The position numbers were made by a program, and so were the translations under genes. Below are positions 1 to 10,909 of a DNA stretch of 64,000 nucleotides, one piece after another. Below the pieces are notes generated by a model. It saw nothing but the letters and a program-made list of their open reading frames with translations. It had not been told where the DNA came from and did no database searches. The stretch lies in contig OZ024836.1 in assembly GCA_964016985.1 (NCBI GenBank), positions 38,126,803 through 38,190,802 of the forward strand, written 5' to 3'. The number at the start of each line of letters is the position of its first letter. Position 1 is the first letter of the stretch. This stretch comes from Anodontia alba (taxonomy: Eukaryota > Mollusca > Bivalvia > Lucinida > Lucinidae).

Positions 1-43
1 TGCTATCCGTATCTACCCTTAGTATTCAGACAGACATGCCCGA

Positions 44-110
44 GTAAACAATGTAGATCCTGATCAGACGCCGCATTCTGCGGCGTCTGATCAGGATCTA
101 CGTTGTTTGC
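44..110. repeat. Near-perfect palindrome (P1 family)
   Basis: Two arms of about 33 bases read as reverse complements around a GCCGCATTCTGCGGC centre. The arm motif is a variant of AACAATGTAGATCC-TGATCAGACG. The same palindrome recurs at about 6338-6441, 33417-33476, 39234-39303, 47258-47330 and 56225-56290, so it is a dispersed hairpin family and not a local accident. The flanking bases (about 20-150) also resemble 33380-33520, so the mobile unit is probably longer than the hairpin. Confidence 0.75.
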
Positions 111-194
111 CACTCTCCGAGCAGTGTATAGACGCATCAGCAGTTAATAAAGTAGACGTTCCATTTTTAGGACAATGAATCATAAGGCCCGAAT

Positions 195-720
195 ATTGGT
201 TTACATTTCGTCTATTCCCATTTCGTCTAATCCCATTTCCGTCTATTCCCATTTCGTCTATTCTCATTTCGTCTACTATTTTGACCATTTTTCCCATTTT
301 GGCTACTTACTCATTTCCATCTCGTCTACTTGGGTATTTACACACATATGCAACCTTCTCAAGATCACAACGGTGGTATAAACTTATGTATTTTGTATGG
401 AAACATGGCAGTCAGGCAAGGCAACCAGTGTAGAACCAGACCAGACTTAAAGAAGTTGGTCTGGTTCTACTGTTTGGTGTACTCGTTTTCCTTATTATCC
501 ACCCTCATTCATGGGAAACATGGCAAACAGGCAAATCAGTCAGATCCTAATCATTTATCAGTATCTTCTCGATCAAGATACTCCTGTAAATTGTACCTGA
601 ACAGTTTTGGTTCAGATGTTGGACATTATATTGAAAAATAGACGAAATGGGAATTACCCTCAGAAATGGAGTACACGAAATGGGAATAAAAACAGTAGAC
701 GAAATGGGAAGTTACTCGAA
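195..720. repeat. Foldback element with iterated ends
   Basis: The left end (195-272) carries several copies of a CGTCTATTCCCATTT-like word. The right end (about 636-714) carries several copies of its reverse complement (TAGACGAAATGGGAA). The middle, about 350 bp, contains a small hairpin near 430-475 and no convincing coding sequence. Inverted ends made of short tandem words are the layout of foldback-type DNA elements; that class assignment is inference. Confidence 0.6.
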
Positions 721-1321
721 TATTAAGGGCAAATCGGTATGCCACCTTTTCAAAAGACATGTTATGTGGGTGAACAACAGCGCACCTAGCCTTGCCCAAG
801 GCTTAGAAATATACATATACTGAGCTCTGTGGCTAGTCTATAGACAATATGGTCTGTATTTCTATATATTTCAGAGAAAACCACAGAAGAAAAGTTCACC
901 CATAGACTAGCTAAACATTGAATCACAAAGTAGAATGTAAATGAAAAAAAAAAATAAGTAAACAAAAAGTGACAAACATACTTATATATTGGCCTAGTAG
1001 CTAGGCTACAGCGCACCTTACACAGAGACCAGACGCGCACGTATTTTCAAGTTTGTCCGCCTTTTGTATGTTTTCCTCCAAAAACAACACCAAATCGTGA
1101 GTTTGATTTAATTAAAATATAATTGAGCCAGCGCACGACAAAACCTACAATAATACTTGCGCATTCGTGCAATCTGATCAGAGTCTTCGCTGATCGCATG
1201 TATCTTCTACAGCCTCCGAACTATTCAAAGAGAGACAAACGGGAACCCTTGTCATTCTGGGTGAGTGTAGAGACTGATCTGAGTCTTTGGTGGTCACACA
1301 GGTCTTATTGTAGGTTGTGTC

Positions 1322-1537
1322 TAGACTGGCTCCAGTCTCCAGTCACTAAATATGTTTTCTCATGATTCTGTTTGATAATCCACTAAAATAAAACCAAAAT
1401 GATATCAAGACTATAAAGGCTGGTTACTAATGACCAGTGACCAGCCTTTATAGTCTTGATATTATTTTGGTTTTATTTTAGTGGATTATCAAACAGGATT
1501 ATAAGAAAAAAATAACAAGTCACTGGAGCCAGTTTAG
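1322..1537. mobile_element. MITE family E, full copy
   Basis: Ends are TAGACTGGCTCCAGT and its complement. The element is almost entirely self-complementary, with arms meeting near 1430 around CTGGTTACTAATGACCAG. It is about 215 bp and non-coding. Other copies are at 3528-3740, 4926-5607 (split), about 8800-8939 and about 10104-10190 (left half). Confidence 0.75.
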
Positions 1538-1703
1538 GATTTGTCGTGCACTGGCTCAAATATGAGCCCCCCCCCCCCCCTCTCCACACGAGAAACAATG
1601 CTTTCGGGACATATGCGAATGTCAAGAGATTCAGATCAGCCAGCGAAACTGCACAATCTGATAAGGGTCTTTGCTATATTAGCAGCTGTATCCAATGATT
1701 CCG

Positions 1704-1982
1704 CATTACGAAAACACGCCTATTCAAATATATAGACAATTTCTCCTCGAAAAAATAAAAAAAAAATTCAGATAAAAAACTGATATTTTTCATATTTCTG
1801 CTCAAAACATAGATTGTGGGTACTCGTTAGAACCGCCTCGGCGAGGCGGTTCTAACGAGTACCCACAATCCATGTTTTGAGCAGAAATAACAAAAATAAT
1901 GTATACCCCTGCAAACCCCAGTTTTACTATATAAAAGTGGGGTTTAAGGGGGTCAAAATTATATAGGCATGTTTTGGTGATG
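1704..1982 (+). mobile_element. MITE family A, copy 1
   Basis: About 280 bp with imperfect terminal repeats of the type CATTACGAAAACACGCCTAT at the left and the complement of CATCACGAAAACATGCCTAT at the right. The centre (about 1795-1895) is a long palindrome around GCCTCGGCGAGGC. The right half contains a conserved CCCCAGTTTTACTATATAAA stretch. Four further copies lie at 37871-38137, 41679-41957, 42022-42306 and 42614-42902. Confidence 0.8.
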
Positions 1983-2993
1983 GTAGGTGGACTGCGAAGG
2001 CCAATACTGCGTAGGTTATAAAACATAAGCATGAAACTGAGCATGAAATTTTCTCTGCTTATAAATATGAAAATGCCAACACTTTGCATTTTCATATTTA
2101 TTAGCAGAGAAAGTTTCATGCTCAGCTACGTTTAGCGGGAAAGAATTTACAAATTTTAGTTATTTGACATTTATTAGCAGGACAAATTTCATGTTCAGCT
2201 GAGTTGAGCATGAAAAAAGTTTTATAATCCTGGGGGCCTGATCTGGGCCTTAACTCTCCTCGTAAGTCCTGATGACACCTTTTCTCATGGCGAGACACAA
2301 AATATGACCCTGGTGTTATCGAATAAAACAGTGGACTGGAGGCCTTTTGGTGAGCATTTTCGACTTGAAGGCCGGGCATCGTTACCTCTAAACCGGTTCG
2401 AGTCGTGAAAATCATTTGTTTATAATTTTTAGTACACTTTGCTCTTACTCGACATGCCCTGGGTTGTGTTCATAGTAGATAGGGACGCGCTTGTTGACAG
2501 ACAGTGTGGGCGAATGCATCTCTGCTCTCTTCAAGACTGCATGTTGTATGTTAAACAATCGTGTACTGTTTTAGTAAAGGTAATGCTTGTCCCGTGTCTC
2601 GGTAGGTTGCCGTTATGCATTGACATATAAAAACATACGTATTTGCGTTATTTAAATATTTGGGTTCCACTGTACCCTCAGGTTTAGGGTGACATGTCAT
2701 ACATTGTTTGCTTGTTCAAATATGCGTTATTATATAACATCACCGTTTTCAAATTCTTTTCTGTTTTTTTTTTTTTTTTTTTTTTTTATGGAAAAAGGAC
2801 GTGTTAGCACTCATTGTTTGTTTTGTTTTTATAAATCATGATTAAAAAAGCTAAAGCGGAATCACCACAAGGGACAGTTTGTTTACCCTTTGTTTGCCTA
2901 TATGTCTTCAGAACACGTTCTTCTAGAAGGCATGTAACGAACGGCATTCACCCTAATCAGATTGTGCGGCCCACTGAACGGTGCACATATGTA

Positions 2994-3320
2994 CAGTCGA
3001 CTCTCGTTATCTCGAAGTCCAAGGGACTCTCTTAAATACTTCGAGATATCCGTACCTCGACATATCAGATTTGCAGAATTGAAAAAAAAATAAACAAATA
3101 AACAAATCGAACAACCACATTTCACAAATGAATATGTAATTTGACTCTTGAAATTAGAGATATATTGAAAATATTGTGGAAAAGAGGAGCAATTTCTCCT
3201 CTTTTCCACAATATTTTGTTACCTGTTGTTAAGTGTCCATATTAAAACAAGGACCAGATTTTTACTTCGAGATAAACTGTTTTTCGAGATAAGTGAGGTC
3301 GAGATAACGGGAGTCCACTG
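2994..3320 (+). mobile_element. Tigger/pogo-like MITE family C, copy 1
   Basis: Starts CAGTCGACTCTCGTTATCTC and ends in the approximate complement (GATAACGGGAGTCCACTG), flanked by TA on both sides. CAGT-type ends with TA target duplication are characteristic of pogo/Tigger elements. An internal hairpin (AGAGGAGCAATTTCTCCTCT) lies at about 3183-3203. It is non-coding, so non-autonomous. Other copies are at 36004-36336 and 61580-61899. Confidence 0.8.
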
Positions 3321-3527
3321 TATATTTATTTAGTATTGGCGATAAAGTACCTTTGTTTCTTTATCACGGTTCAAAGGATTAGTCAGTAGGTCTAGCACAT
3401 TGAGTCAAATATTTGACACACGTGTCAAACTCACACCAATTATTATCGATGATATGTGTTAAATCAATTATGATTGGTAATTCAGATCAACAACAACAAG
3501 CATAACTTGTAAGGAGAATAGATACCC

Positions 3528-3740
3528 TTGACTGGCTCCAGTCTCCAGTGACTAAATATTTCTCTCATAATCCTGTTTGATAATCCACTAAGATGAAACC
3601 AATAAACATATCATGACTATAAAGGCTGGTCACTAGTGACCAGCCTTTATAGTCATGATATTACTTTAGTTTTATTTTAATGGATTATTAAAGAGATTAT
3701 AAGAAAACATATTTTGTCACTGGAGACTGGAGCCAGTCTA
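3528..3740. mobile_element. MITE family E, copy with target duplication
   Basis: A full-length self-complementary family E copy. The flanks carry a direct repeat of 9-12 bp (TAGATACCC, extendable to TAGATACCCTTG) at 3519-3530 and 3741-3752, consistent with a target-site duplication and a fairly recent insertion. Confidence 0.75.
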
Positions 3741-4274
3741 TAGATACCCTTGCAGGAGAGTCAAAATTGTTATTGACTCCCTTCAGAAAAGGGGTCTATT
3801 CTAAAAGGAAAACATTTGCTCCCAGTAGGAGCAAATTCTTAACATTTAGAGTTGATTTTTTTTTCAGAAGGGGCTTCTGGTGCAGGAAAGCACACAGGAA
3901 GGCATAAGAATTGTTTCAATTGAAAAACTACGGCGAAAATTAAGCAAGGCTGTCCATCCTCATCCCCCCTCCCCCCCCCCTCCCACCTCAAAGGAAAAAT
4001 CAATGTCGGTGAAGAATGACAAACAAACAAACAAACAATTAAATAAATAATTAAATAAATATATAAAACTAAAAGCTAATCCAAGTAATAAATAAATAAT
4101 CCACTAAAATAAAACAAAAAAAATATGGCTGTAAAGGCTGCCAACTAGACTCATGATATTAAATTAAAACGACTAAATGCAAAAACAATTTATTGGTCAC
4201 TTCTGTGCATTATCCTTTTATAAATAAGACTTCGTGACAACTTTAATGCGACGCGCGTAGCATAACATGGAATA

Positions 4275-4853
4275 CAGTCAGCCATCTTTATACCCACACT
4301 CAATATTACGACAAAATCTGTTTAAATGATAATTTGACTTGTATGACACCTTCGTCCAAGAAATTCTGCCAAAAAAAAAAACCCCAAAAAAACAAAAATC
4401 CAAAAAAACAAAAAAACAAACAAAAATAACAAACCAGAAAACAAACAAACAAAACAACAACAAAAAACAAAAACAAAAACAAACAAACAAACAAAACAAA
4501 ACAACCCCCCCCCCCCCAAACAACAAACAAACAAAACAACAACAAAAAACAAAAACAAACAAACAAACAAAAAACAACAACAAAACAACAACAACAACAA
4601 CAACAAAACAAACAAACAAACAGCAATAAAAAAAAAACAAAACAAAAAAACAAACAAACAAGACAAAACAAAAAAAGGCCTCATTGAGGCGATTCTTACA
4701 AATATCCAAAACATGTGTTCCCTGAGGAAATAAGAACAAAACAAGACCTTTCCTACCTATCATTCTGTCCATTAAGGATTCTTTACAACAGCAAATTCAT
4801 TTTAAAGGAAACATCTTTGGGAACAAATGCTGTCGTCGTAACGGGGTTCGCCG
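4275..4853 (-). mobile_element. MITE family D, degenerate copy split by A/C-rich tract
   Basis: The left part matches the reversed right end of the complete family D copy at 44120-44463. The right part, from about 4673, matches the reversed left half, including the GAGGCGATTC core arm and the GTTCCCTGAGGAAATAAG stretch. Between them sits about 300 bases composed almost only of A and C (4369-4672), which expanded in or inserted into the element. Confidence 0.6.
4369..4672. repeat. Imperfect CAAA/CAA simple repeat
   Basis: A long run of A and C with CAAA, CAACAA and CAAAAA words and one C-run near 4504-4517. The overlapping long frames rich in F, C and V (minus) or K, N and Q (plus) are composition artefacts. 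Similar tracts with A on the plus strand occur at 43886-43995, 46518-46585, 46739-46923, 51290-51402, 53551-53668 and 62878-63056. Confidence 0.85.
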
Positions 4854-4925
4854 TACTGAGCAAGAGTACTTGCTGTTTGCCATGTTAGGACTTAAAAGAT
4901 TCTTAACCACATGCTGATCAAAAGG

Positions 4926-5607
4926 TAGACTGGCTCCAGTGTCTAGCGACTAAATACATATTCTTATAATCTTGTTTGATAATCCACTAAAATAAAACCA
5001 AAATATCATGACTAAAGGCTGGTCACTAGTGGGGGAGGGGGGGGGGGGGAGGGGGTGTTAACTTGGGGGTAATTGTGGTATGGATGTGCGAGCTAGAATT
5101 TCGAAACCTACTCCATTCATATACATGTACCTGATCTTTGAAAAAATGGACCAATTCATATACTTGATCGTCCAAAATGTTGACCTATTCTTTGATTTTC
5201 TATACCCAGTTATTGCTGGTGCAGATAGATATCGCAGTCAATTTATTGAATACCAATAGAACAAGTAACCTAAAGCAGCATCAAAAATCTTCTGAGCGAA
5301 AAAAAAAAAAAAAAAAAAAAATGCACGCATATACCGGGGTGTCAGAAAAGTGGGGCCTTTCACATATGAATCAAGAAAAATGGGGTCAGTTATATACTTT
5401 TTGTTGAAAAAAGAGGGCTAATCATATACCTGGCAGCGCTGAAAAAGGGGGCCATTCGGCACGCACATCCCTACTATGCCATATATAGGAAGTTACCCCA
5501 CCCCCAACCCCCCGAGAGTCATGGTATTATTTTGGTTTTAATTTAGTGGATTATCAAATAGGACTATAAGAGTAAATATTCAGTCACTGGAGACTGGACC
5601 CAGTCTA
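4926..5607. mobile_element. MITE family E interrupted by a second element
   Basis: The left arm of family E runs 4926-5030 and the right arm from about 5514 to 5607, ending CAGTCTA. The intervening 5031-5513 has its own inverted G-rich/C-rich ends. On the left these read GGGGGTGTTAACTTGGGGGT then GGTATGGATGTGCG; on the right CGCACATCCCTACTATGCC then CCACCCCCAACCCCCC. This is a nested insertion, with slight loss of the host element's centre. Confidence 0.65.
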
Positions 5608-5612
5608 ATCGA

Positions 5613-7440
5613 AAGACTGCTACAATCTGTTCTATAGGTACTGACTTGTTTTTTTTCCCTCGACAAATATTCAGGTGGTGGAAACCGTGGGACCAAACAC
5701 CAGAACGCATCAAAATGATGGGGTTTAATCAGTTAGGGCGCGTTTTAGAGCATGATTGGATAAGAGGTTTCTAGTTCTCACGATCTTTTTCATAACAGTC
5801 CGCGAAAAAGTTAGTCTTATCGTAACCAAACCCTAACCTCACGTCTCAAAACACGCGCTGTTCGTACGAAATACAGATTAGGCTTATCTGGGGCATAATT
5901 TCAGATCCTTTCGTCTTTAATCAAGCCAGATATACTTCAATCCGTCCGAAACGTCTTCTCTTCATTCAACTTTCATGTCTGTTATGGTATTTTGATATGC
6001 GCCCTGGGAAAAACGCACCCATATGGGAAGAGCGAACACACAGACCAGTCTGCTCATTCGCACAGTCTGACCAGAGCCTTTGGTATTTAGGTATTTGACA
6101 GACTGTTCCATGGCAAACAGCGTGGACCCTAATAAACAGCGTGGATCCTAACAGACTGCGTGGAATCTCAAGATGGTACCCGCCGTCGTTGTTTGCATAC
6201 GTGGGGTGACCCAAATATCGCCGAATCAATCCGGGACATCGTATTTACTCGGAGTATTCGGATATCCTCACTCCTTACCCTTCTTCTCCGAACAGTTTCA
6301 AATTCATTTTCACTACTTATAACTGCTGGGTGAGTAGCAAACAGTGTAGATCCAGATCAGACGCCGCATAGCAAACAGTGTAGACCCAGAGCAGACGCCG
6401 CGGTATGCGGCGTCTGATCTGGGTCTACACTGTTTGCTACGGACTGTCTGCCCACATACACAGAGTAAATACAGTAGGGTTTTTTTCTTTCTAACACATC
6501 AGCATTTTCTTGTGCGCTAGGTTAAGGTCAGACCAGCCTGCGCATTTGCGCAGTATTATCAGCGCTGCCATCATTCATTATTAATTTTTTAAAAAGCGCC
6601 ATTATTGTTTGTAGCAGACGTCATTCTGTTTGTTTTTCAGAGTAGCATGGTTTAATATTTAACATGGATCATCAAGGCAGACGATTTATCTGAAATGCTT
6701 CGCCCTTATTTTCTTGGTAAAATGCAAAAAAAAAGTATTTTAGAGTGTCGTCTGCTGCTGTTGGGACTGTATGCGAACAATGACCGTCCTAATTGATGCA
6801 CAGACCGAGCTAGACAGCCACTGTTCACATATTTTCTAATGAAGTAGCTCACTTAAAGCGCCAATCACAGACGGCATTTTGAAATATATTTTCAGACTGT
6901 TTATATGAAATGTCAAGCCTTATTTTTTCTGAATCCCCAACCCCAATCCCGAAAACAATAAGACATTTTCGGCTGCAAAAAGTTTGCTTGGTATATTAAG
7001 GATAAATTTTCCCTAACCTACATATCCTTAACTTTGTACAAGTCCACTTGGGTCACTTCAAGCGAAAATCTGGCATCTCCCAGGATATGCGCAGACTCAG
7101 ATCATCCTACGCATGCGCACAACCTCATCAGGACTATTACAGTGCGTTGTTACATTCTGCCGTACCTAAAGATTCCATAAGCTGAAAAAAATGACCCTAG
7201 TCAGGGTGGCTTAGCTGGATATTCGCTAACTTTATCAGAAGACCCCTTTTCACTGCACACAATTTGACTTTTAGATATTGTGTAGCAAAGTCCTGGATAA
7301 ACACCCATAGCAGACCCTAATCAGGAGGAGTGTGCTCTCACTCTCTACACTGTGTTTGCGCAAGCAATGCTGTCATTGTCTATGGGCGTAGACAATCTTA
7401 GTATTTGTTATTGCTCCGGAAGCACTATCATGAACTGGCT
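5613..7440. other. Intergenic; hairpins and short repeats only
   Basis: No coding region is supported. It holds a P1 palindrome pair (about 6338-6441), a foldback of the GCGCACAT type (about 5995-6100) and unique AT-rich sequence. A short stretch near 6885-6935 (ATGTCAAGCCTTATTTTTTC) resembles sequence near 18680 and 41005 and may belong to another small foldback family. Confidence 0.5.
6338..6441. repeat. P1 palindrome, double-arm copy
   Basis: Two successive left arms (GCAAACAGTGTAGATCC and GCAAACAGTGTAGACCC) precede one right arm ending TACACTGTTTGC. The inner palindrome is close to perfect around GCCGCGGTATGCGGC. The extra left arm suggests a local duplication or an aborted hairpin-processing event. 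Confidence 0.7.
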
Positions 7441-7454
7441 AATTTAAGCGTTAA

Positions 7455-7455
<1 letters not shown>

Positions 7456-7494
<39 letters not shown>

Positions 7495-7572
7495 TTGGTC
7501 TATGCCTAGCACACATTATGTGCTAATCGTGCCTAAAATTTTCACATTATGTGCTAACGTAGACCAAGCTTT
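7456..7572. repeat. Poly-A tract followed by hairpin
   Basis: An uninterrupted A run (7456-7490) is followed by inverted copies of AGCTTGGTCTA and of the AGCACA-TTATGTGCTAA word (7491-7572). It is non-coding. Confidence 0.6.
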
Positions 7573-7599
7573 TTTTGTGAAAGCTAAAACTTGTAATAT

Positions 7600-8048
7600 G
7601 TTAAGGCGACTGGATATACATGGTAGATTTACACCACTTTTACAAGGGAGACAACTCTTGTAACGTTTTAGTTGGCATTCTTTTGAGGCCTGGGACACCT
7701 CTTCTAAAATGGTCCAGCACTAAGAGGAAATAATTGGCTGTCTTTCTGAATAGGGGCCAACTCTAAAGGGGAAAAACGCTATCCTTCTGGAAAGGGTCTA
7801 CTACAAAAGGAAAACAAGTTGCGCCTCAAGTTCTGAAAATAGGTCTATTCTAAACGGACAGAATTGGCTCCCCTCCACTCCTCCCACATCCCTGCCCCCA
7901 CTGGCACCACTGGGCAAATTCTTGACTTTTAGAGTAGACACCTTTTTAGAGGTGGATCAAAATCTTTCTTTTATAGTAAACCCCTTCTCGGAAGGGATGC
8001 AAAGCAGTTTTTACAAAGTTGTCTCCACTGAAAGTGTATACATATCCC
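7600..8048. mobile_element. MITE family K, long degenerate copy
   Basis: Begins GTTAAGGCGACTGGATATAC and ends GTGTATACATATCCC. It contains the family words GGGAGACAACTC, AAAGGGGAAAAACGC and TTTTAGAGTAGACACC. The ends match the inverted TTAAGGGG/CCCTTAA-type ends of the better copy at 34242-34438. Confidence 0.5.
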
Positions 8049-8088
8049 AAACTCTAGACAGGTTCCAGTTTCTAGGGACGAAATCTAA

Positions 8089-8547
8089 TAAAGGAGAACG
8101 CAACCTTATAAAAGGTATTATGCTTTAAAAGGTATTATGCTTTAAAGTAAAGAACATTACAAACAATGAATTTTGACACAAATTTGGTGAAAATCGGTAG
8201 AAAATTAAGTTATACAGAAAAATGAATATTTTAACATTGGTGGAATGGGCGCCGCCATTTTGAATAGTTAATGAGGTTTCATAAAAATATTAAACGATTA
8301 TAAAAAATCTGTAGCAAATTATTCTTAAAAACCCTTTATAATTTGGTTTTGCATATTTAATTTGGGCTGTGTGACGTCACAAAGCCTACAATATGGCGAC
8401 ATCTATGACAGCCATTTTAAATATATTCAAACCACCATAACTTCCTTATTTCTAGGCCGATTTTGAAAAGTCTTGCATCAACATAAGTGGCTTGTTAAAC
8501 ACTTTACTCCAAGATATACTTACAACTTATATTGCGTTCCCCTTTAA
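8089..8547. mobile_element. MITE family F, copy 1
   Basis: Ends are TAAAGGAGAACGCAA and TTGCGTTCCCCTTTAA. It carries GCGCCGCCATTTTGAAT near 8249 and TGTGACGTCACAAAG near 8370. It is inserted in a family E remnant: an E left end lies just before it (about 8052-8085) and E-like sequence resumes after 8551. Other copies are at 51821-52226 and 60584-61102. Confidence 0.75.
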
Positions 8548-8596
8548 TATTTGTAATTCTCTTTGATATAGACACTAAAATATAATCAAAGCAATA

Positions 8597-8796
8597 TTAA
8601 CCCTGGTCCTGCTGAACCCGGGTATGCACTGCATGCCTTAACATACAGTGTAGATTCAGATCAGTTGGCTTCTGGATCTGCATTGTTTGTCATTAAGTAT
8701 GTGAATTTGTATCAACAATCGGGATCAAGTAATCTGATTGGCTGACAATTAGAAATGGGTGTGGCATCTTAATTAATTCATTATGGCAAGGGTTAA
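8597..8796. mobile_element. Short MITE (family L)
   Basis: Ends are TTAACCCTGGTCCTGCTG and the approximate complement CAAGGGTTAA. A related copy near 33520-33692 shares GGATCAAGTAATCT and GTGGCATCTTAATT. Both contain a P1-type AACA-GTGTAGA arm, so the P1 palindrome may be part of this element. Confidence 0.6.
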
Positions 8797-9059
8797 CATG
8801 CTAAGATTATGAAGCTATGGTCCTAGTGATCAGTGCTTCGTAATCATAGCATGTTAATTTGCCTTTGTTTTATTTTAGTGTATACATGCATAGCAAAGAA
8901 AATCAATACGTTTAGTCACTACAGACTGGAACCAGTCTACCCGGAATCTGGCTGCAGTGTTGCGCAAGTTGAACTGATGTCGGCACTTTATACAAGGTCT
9001 ATTTTCTCTTGTTGTGACCTATCATATCAAGGAAGTGAGGTTGGTTAGGAGAGTTTCAC

Positions 9060-9850
9060 CCATGAAAGCATTAATTTACGAAGAACGTGAAACAATTCAT
9101 GCTATCGTAAGAACACACAGATGCAAGATATGGGAAAGACAAGTCTATCCAAATTGTAATGTCCCCCTTCTAAAAAGGGATCTACTTTATAAGGAAAGAA
9201 TTTGCTCCCAACACACAGATGCAAGATTTAATACCCATTTAAGGGAAAAATAACTCTGTCAAAATTGTATTGCATCCCTCTGAAAAGGAGTCGACTAGAA
9301 GAAAGAATTAGTTGCCAATACATAGATGAAAGATTTAGAATCTATTTAAACGAAAGACAACTCTATCAAAATCGTATTGCCTCCCTTCTAAAAAAGGATT
9401 TTTCATAAAAGGAAACAATTTGCTTTCAACACACAGGTGCAGGATTAAGTATCAATTTATCGGGAAGACAATTCTATCAAAATTGTATTGCCTCCCTCCT
9501 AAAAATGTTATCTACTCTAAAAGGAAAGAATTTGCTCCGAGAGGGAGCAAATTCTTTCCTTTCAGAGTAGATACCTTTTAAAAAGGGGTTTGACTGCAGA
9601 TGTACACCCTTTGGGAACAAATTGTTTGGCTGCAGAATGTTCACCCTTTGGAAGCAAATTCTTGCCTTTCAGAGTAGATACCTTTTCAGAAGGGGTTTGA
9701 CTGCAGATGTACACCCTTTGGGAACAAATTGTTTGGCTGCAGAATGTTCACCCTTTGGGAACAAATTGTTTGGCTGCAGAATGTACACACTTTAGAAGCA
9801 AATTCTTGCCTGTTAGAGTAGATTCATTTTCAAAAGGGATTTGGCTGCAC
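9060..9850. repeat. Tandem amplification of family K segments
   Basis: Four units of about 101-111 bp start near AACACACAGATGCAAGAT (9106, 9207, 9311, 9422). A hairpin follows at 9510-9560 (AAGAATTTGCTCC / GGAGCAAATTCTT). Then come units of about 107 bp beginning GACTGCAGATGTACACCC (9592, 9699). No coding sequence is supported. Confidence 0.65.
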
Positions 9851-9911
9851 TATACACCAATATACTGTATTGTTCTTGATTATACAATGGCAAAAACAGG
9901 AAATGCCATGG

Positions 9912-10018
<107 letters not shown>

Positions 10019-10689
10019 GATTGGCTCTATATTATCATCGGCAGTCCCCGGCATGGGAGTTCCCGGCACACGTTTTATTGTGCAACATGTTACAAGGCTA
10101 GGTTGGTTGGTTCCAGTCTCCAGTTGCTTTTATTGTTTGCATTTATAATGCTCCTGGAAAAAGACACTAAAATATAAACGCTTAGCATGATGGCTAAATT
10201 TTCAGCTGACGAAATTTGGAAATATTTTTTCTGATTTTTTTTTCTTCTCTGAAAATAGACTTTTGAAAAAGAAAAATATCACCAATTCGTCGTCTGATAA
10301 ATTGGCTTATAGAGTGGTACTTCACTTTACTGTAGTTGATCTTTTCTGGTCCTTTATTATCATTTAGCCCATAGCGGGATCCTTGAAAATTTACATGAGA
10401 GTCAATGATGAGACGTAACTGACCGAAACTAACTAGAAAGGCACAGAAAACCTGACACTTCAGCTGTTTTCAGACTTCTGAGTGTTTTCATTGCTCATAA
10501 GGGTCATTTTTATGTTTGGGGAGATGATATGTGTAGAAATATAGTCAAGGAGGAGTTTTGTACCATTTTTGGATTAGAAAGAAAAATTAAAAAATATACA
10601 AATAAATAAATAAAACTCAAAGCCGTGGGGCCAGGCTAACATGGTGATAAAGGACGTATTATATTTGAAAGACTAAATATACACCTGTG

Positions 10690-10909
10690 GACAGTCATCT
10701 GGCAATACAGTTTCCAAAAGTTGCTTGCGACAGAGTTTTCATACTAAGGGAAATAACTAGTAAAGAGTCCAGTCTAAATGTCGGTGCCGGTTACGTCCCT
10801 TGGCCTTATAGACCGCGATGCCGTTTACCTATCTCGTATGCTGCCGCAGGTGGTAAGACAAACTGAGGCTTTTGCAAACAGCGTAGATCCAGATGAGACG
10901 GCTCATAAT
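10690..10909. repeat. Unique flank of the satellite, duplicated at 13117
   Basis: This 220-bp non-satellite segment, starting GACAGTCATCTGGCAATACAG, recurs at 13117 with only scattered substitutions, for example TCGTATGCTG versus TCTTATGCTG. It includes a P1-like arm (GCAAACAGCGTAGATCCAGA). It marks the left end of a duplicated block. Confidence 0.85.

Noticed and set aside
4278..4772. Overlapping Phe/Cys/Val-rich frames
   Set aside because: They are translations of the complementary strand of an A/C-only simple repeat.
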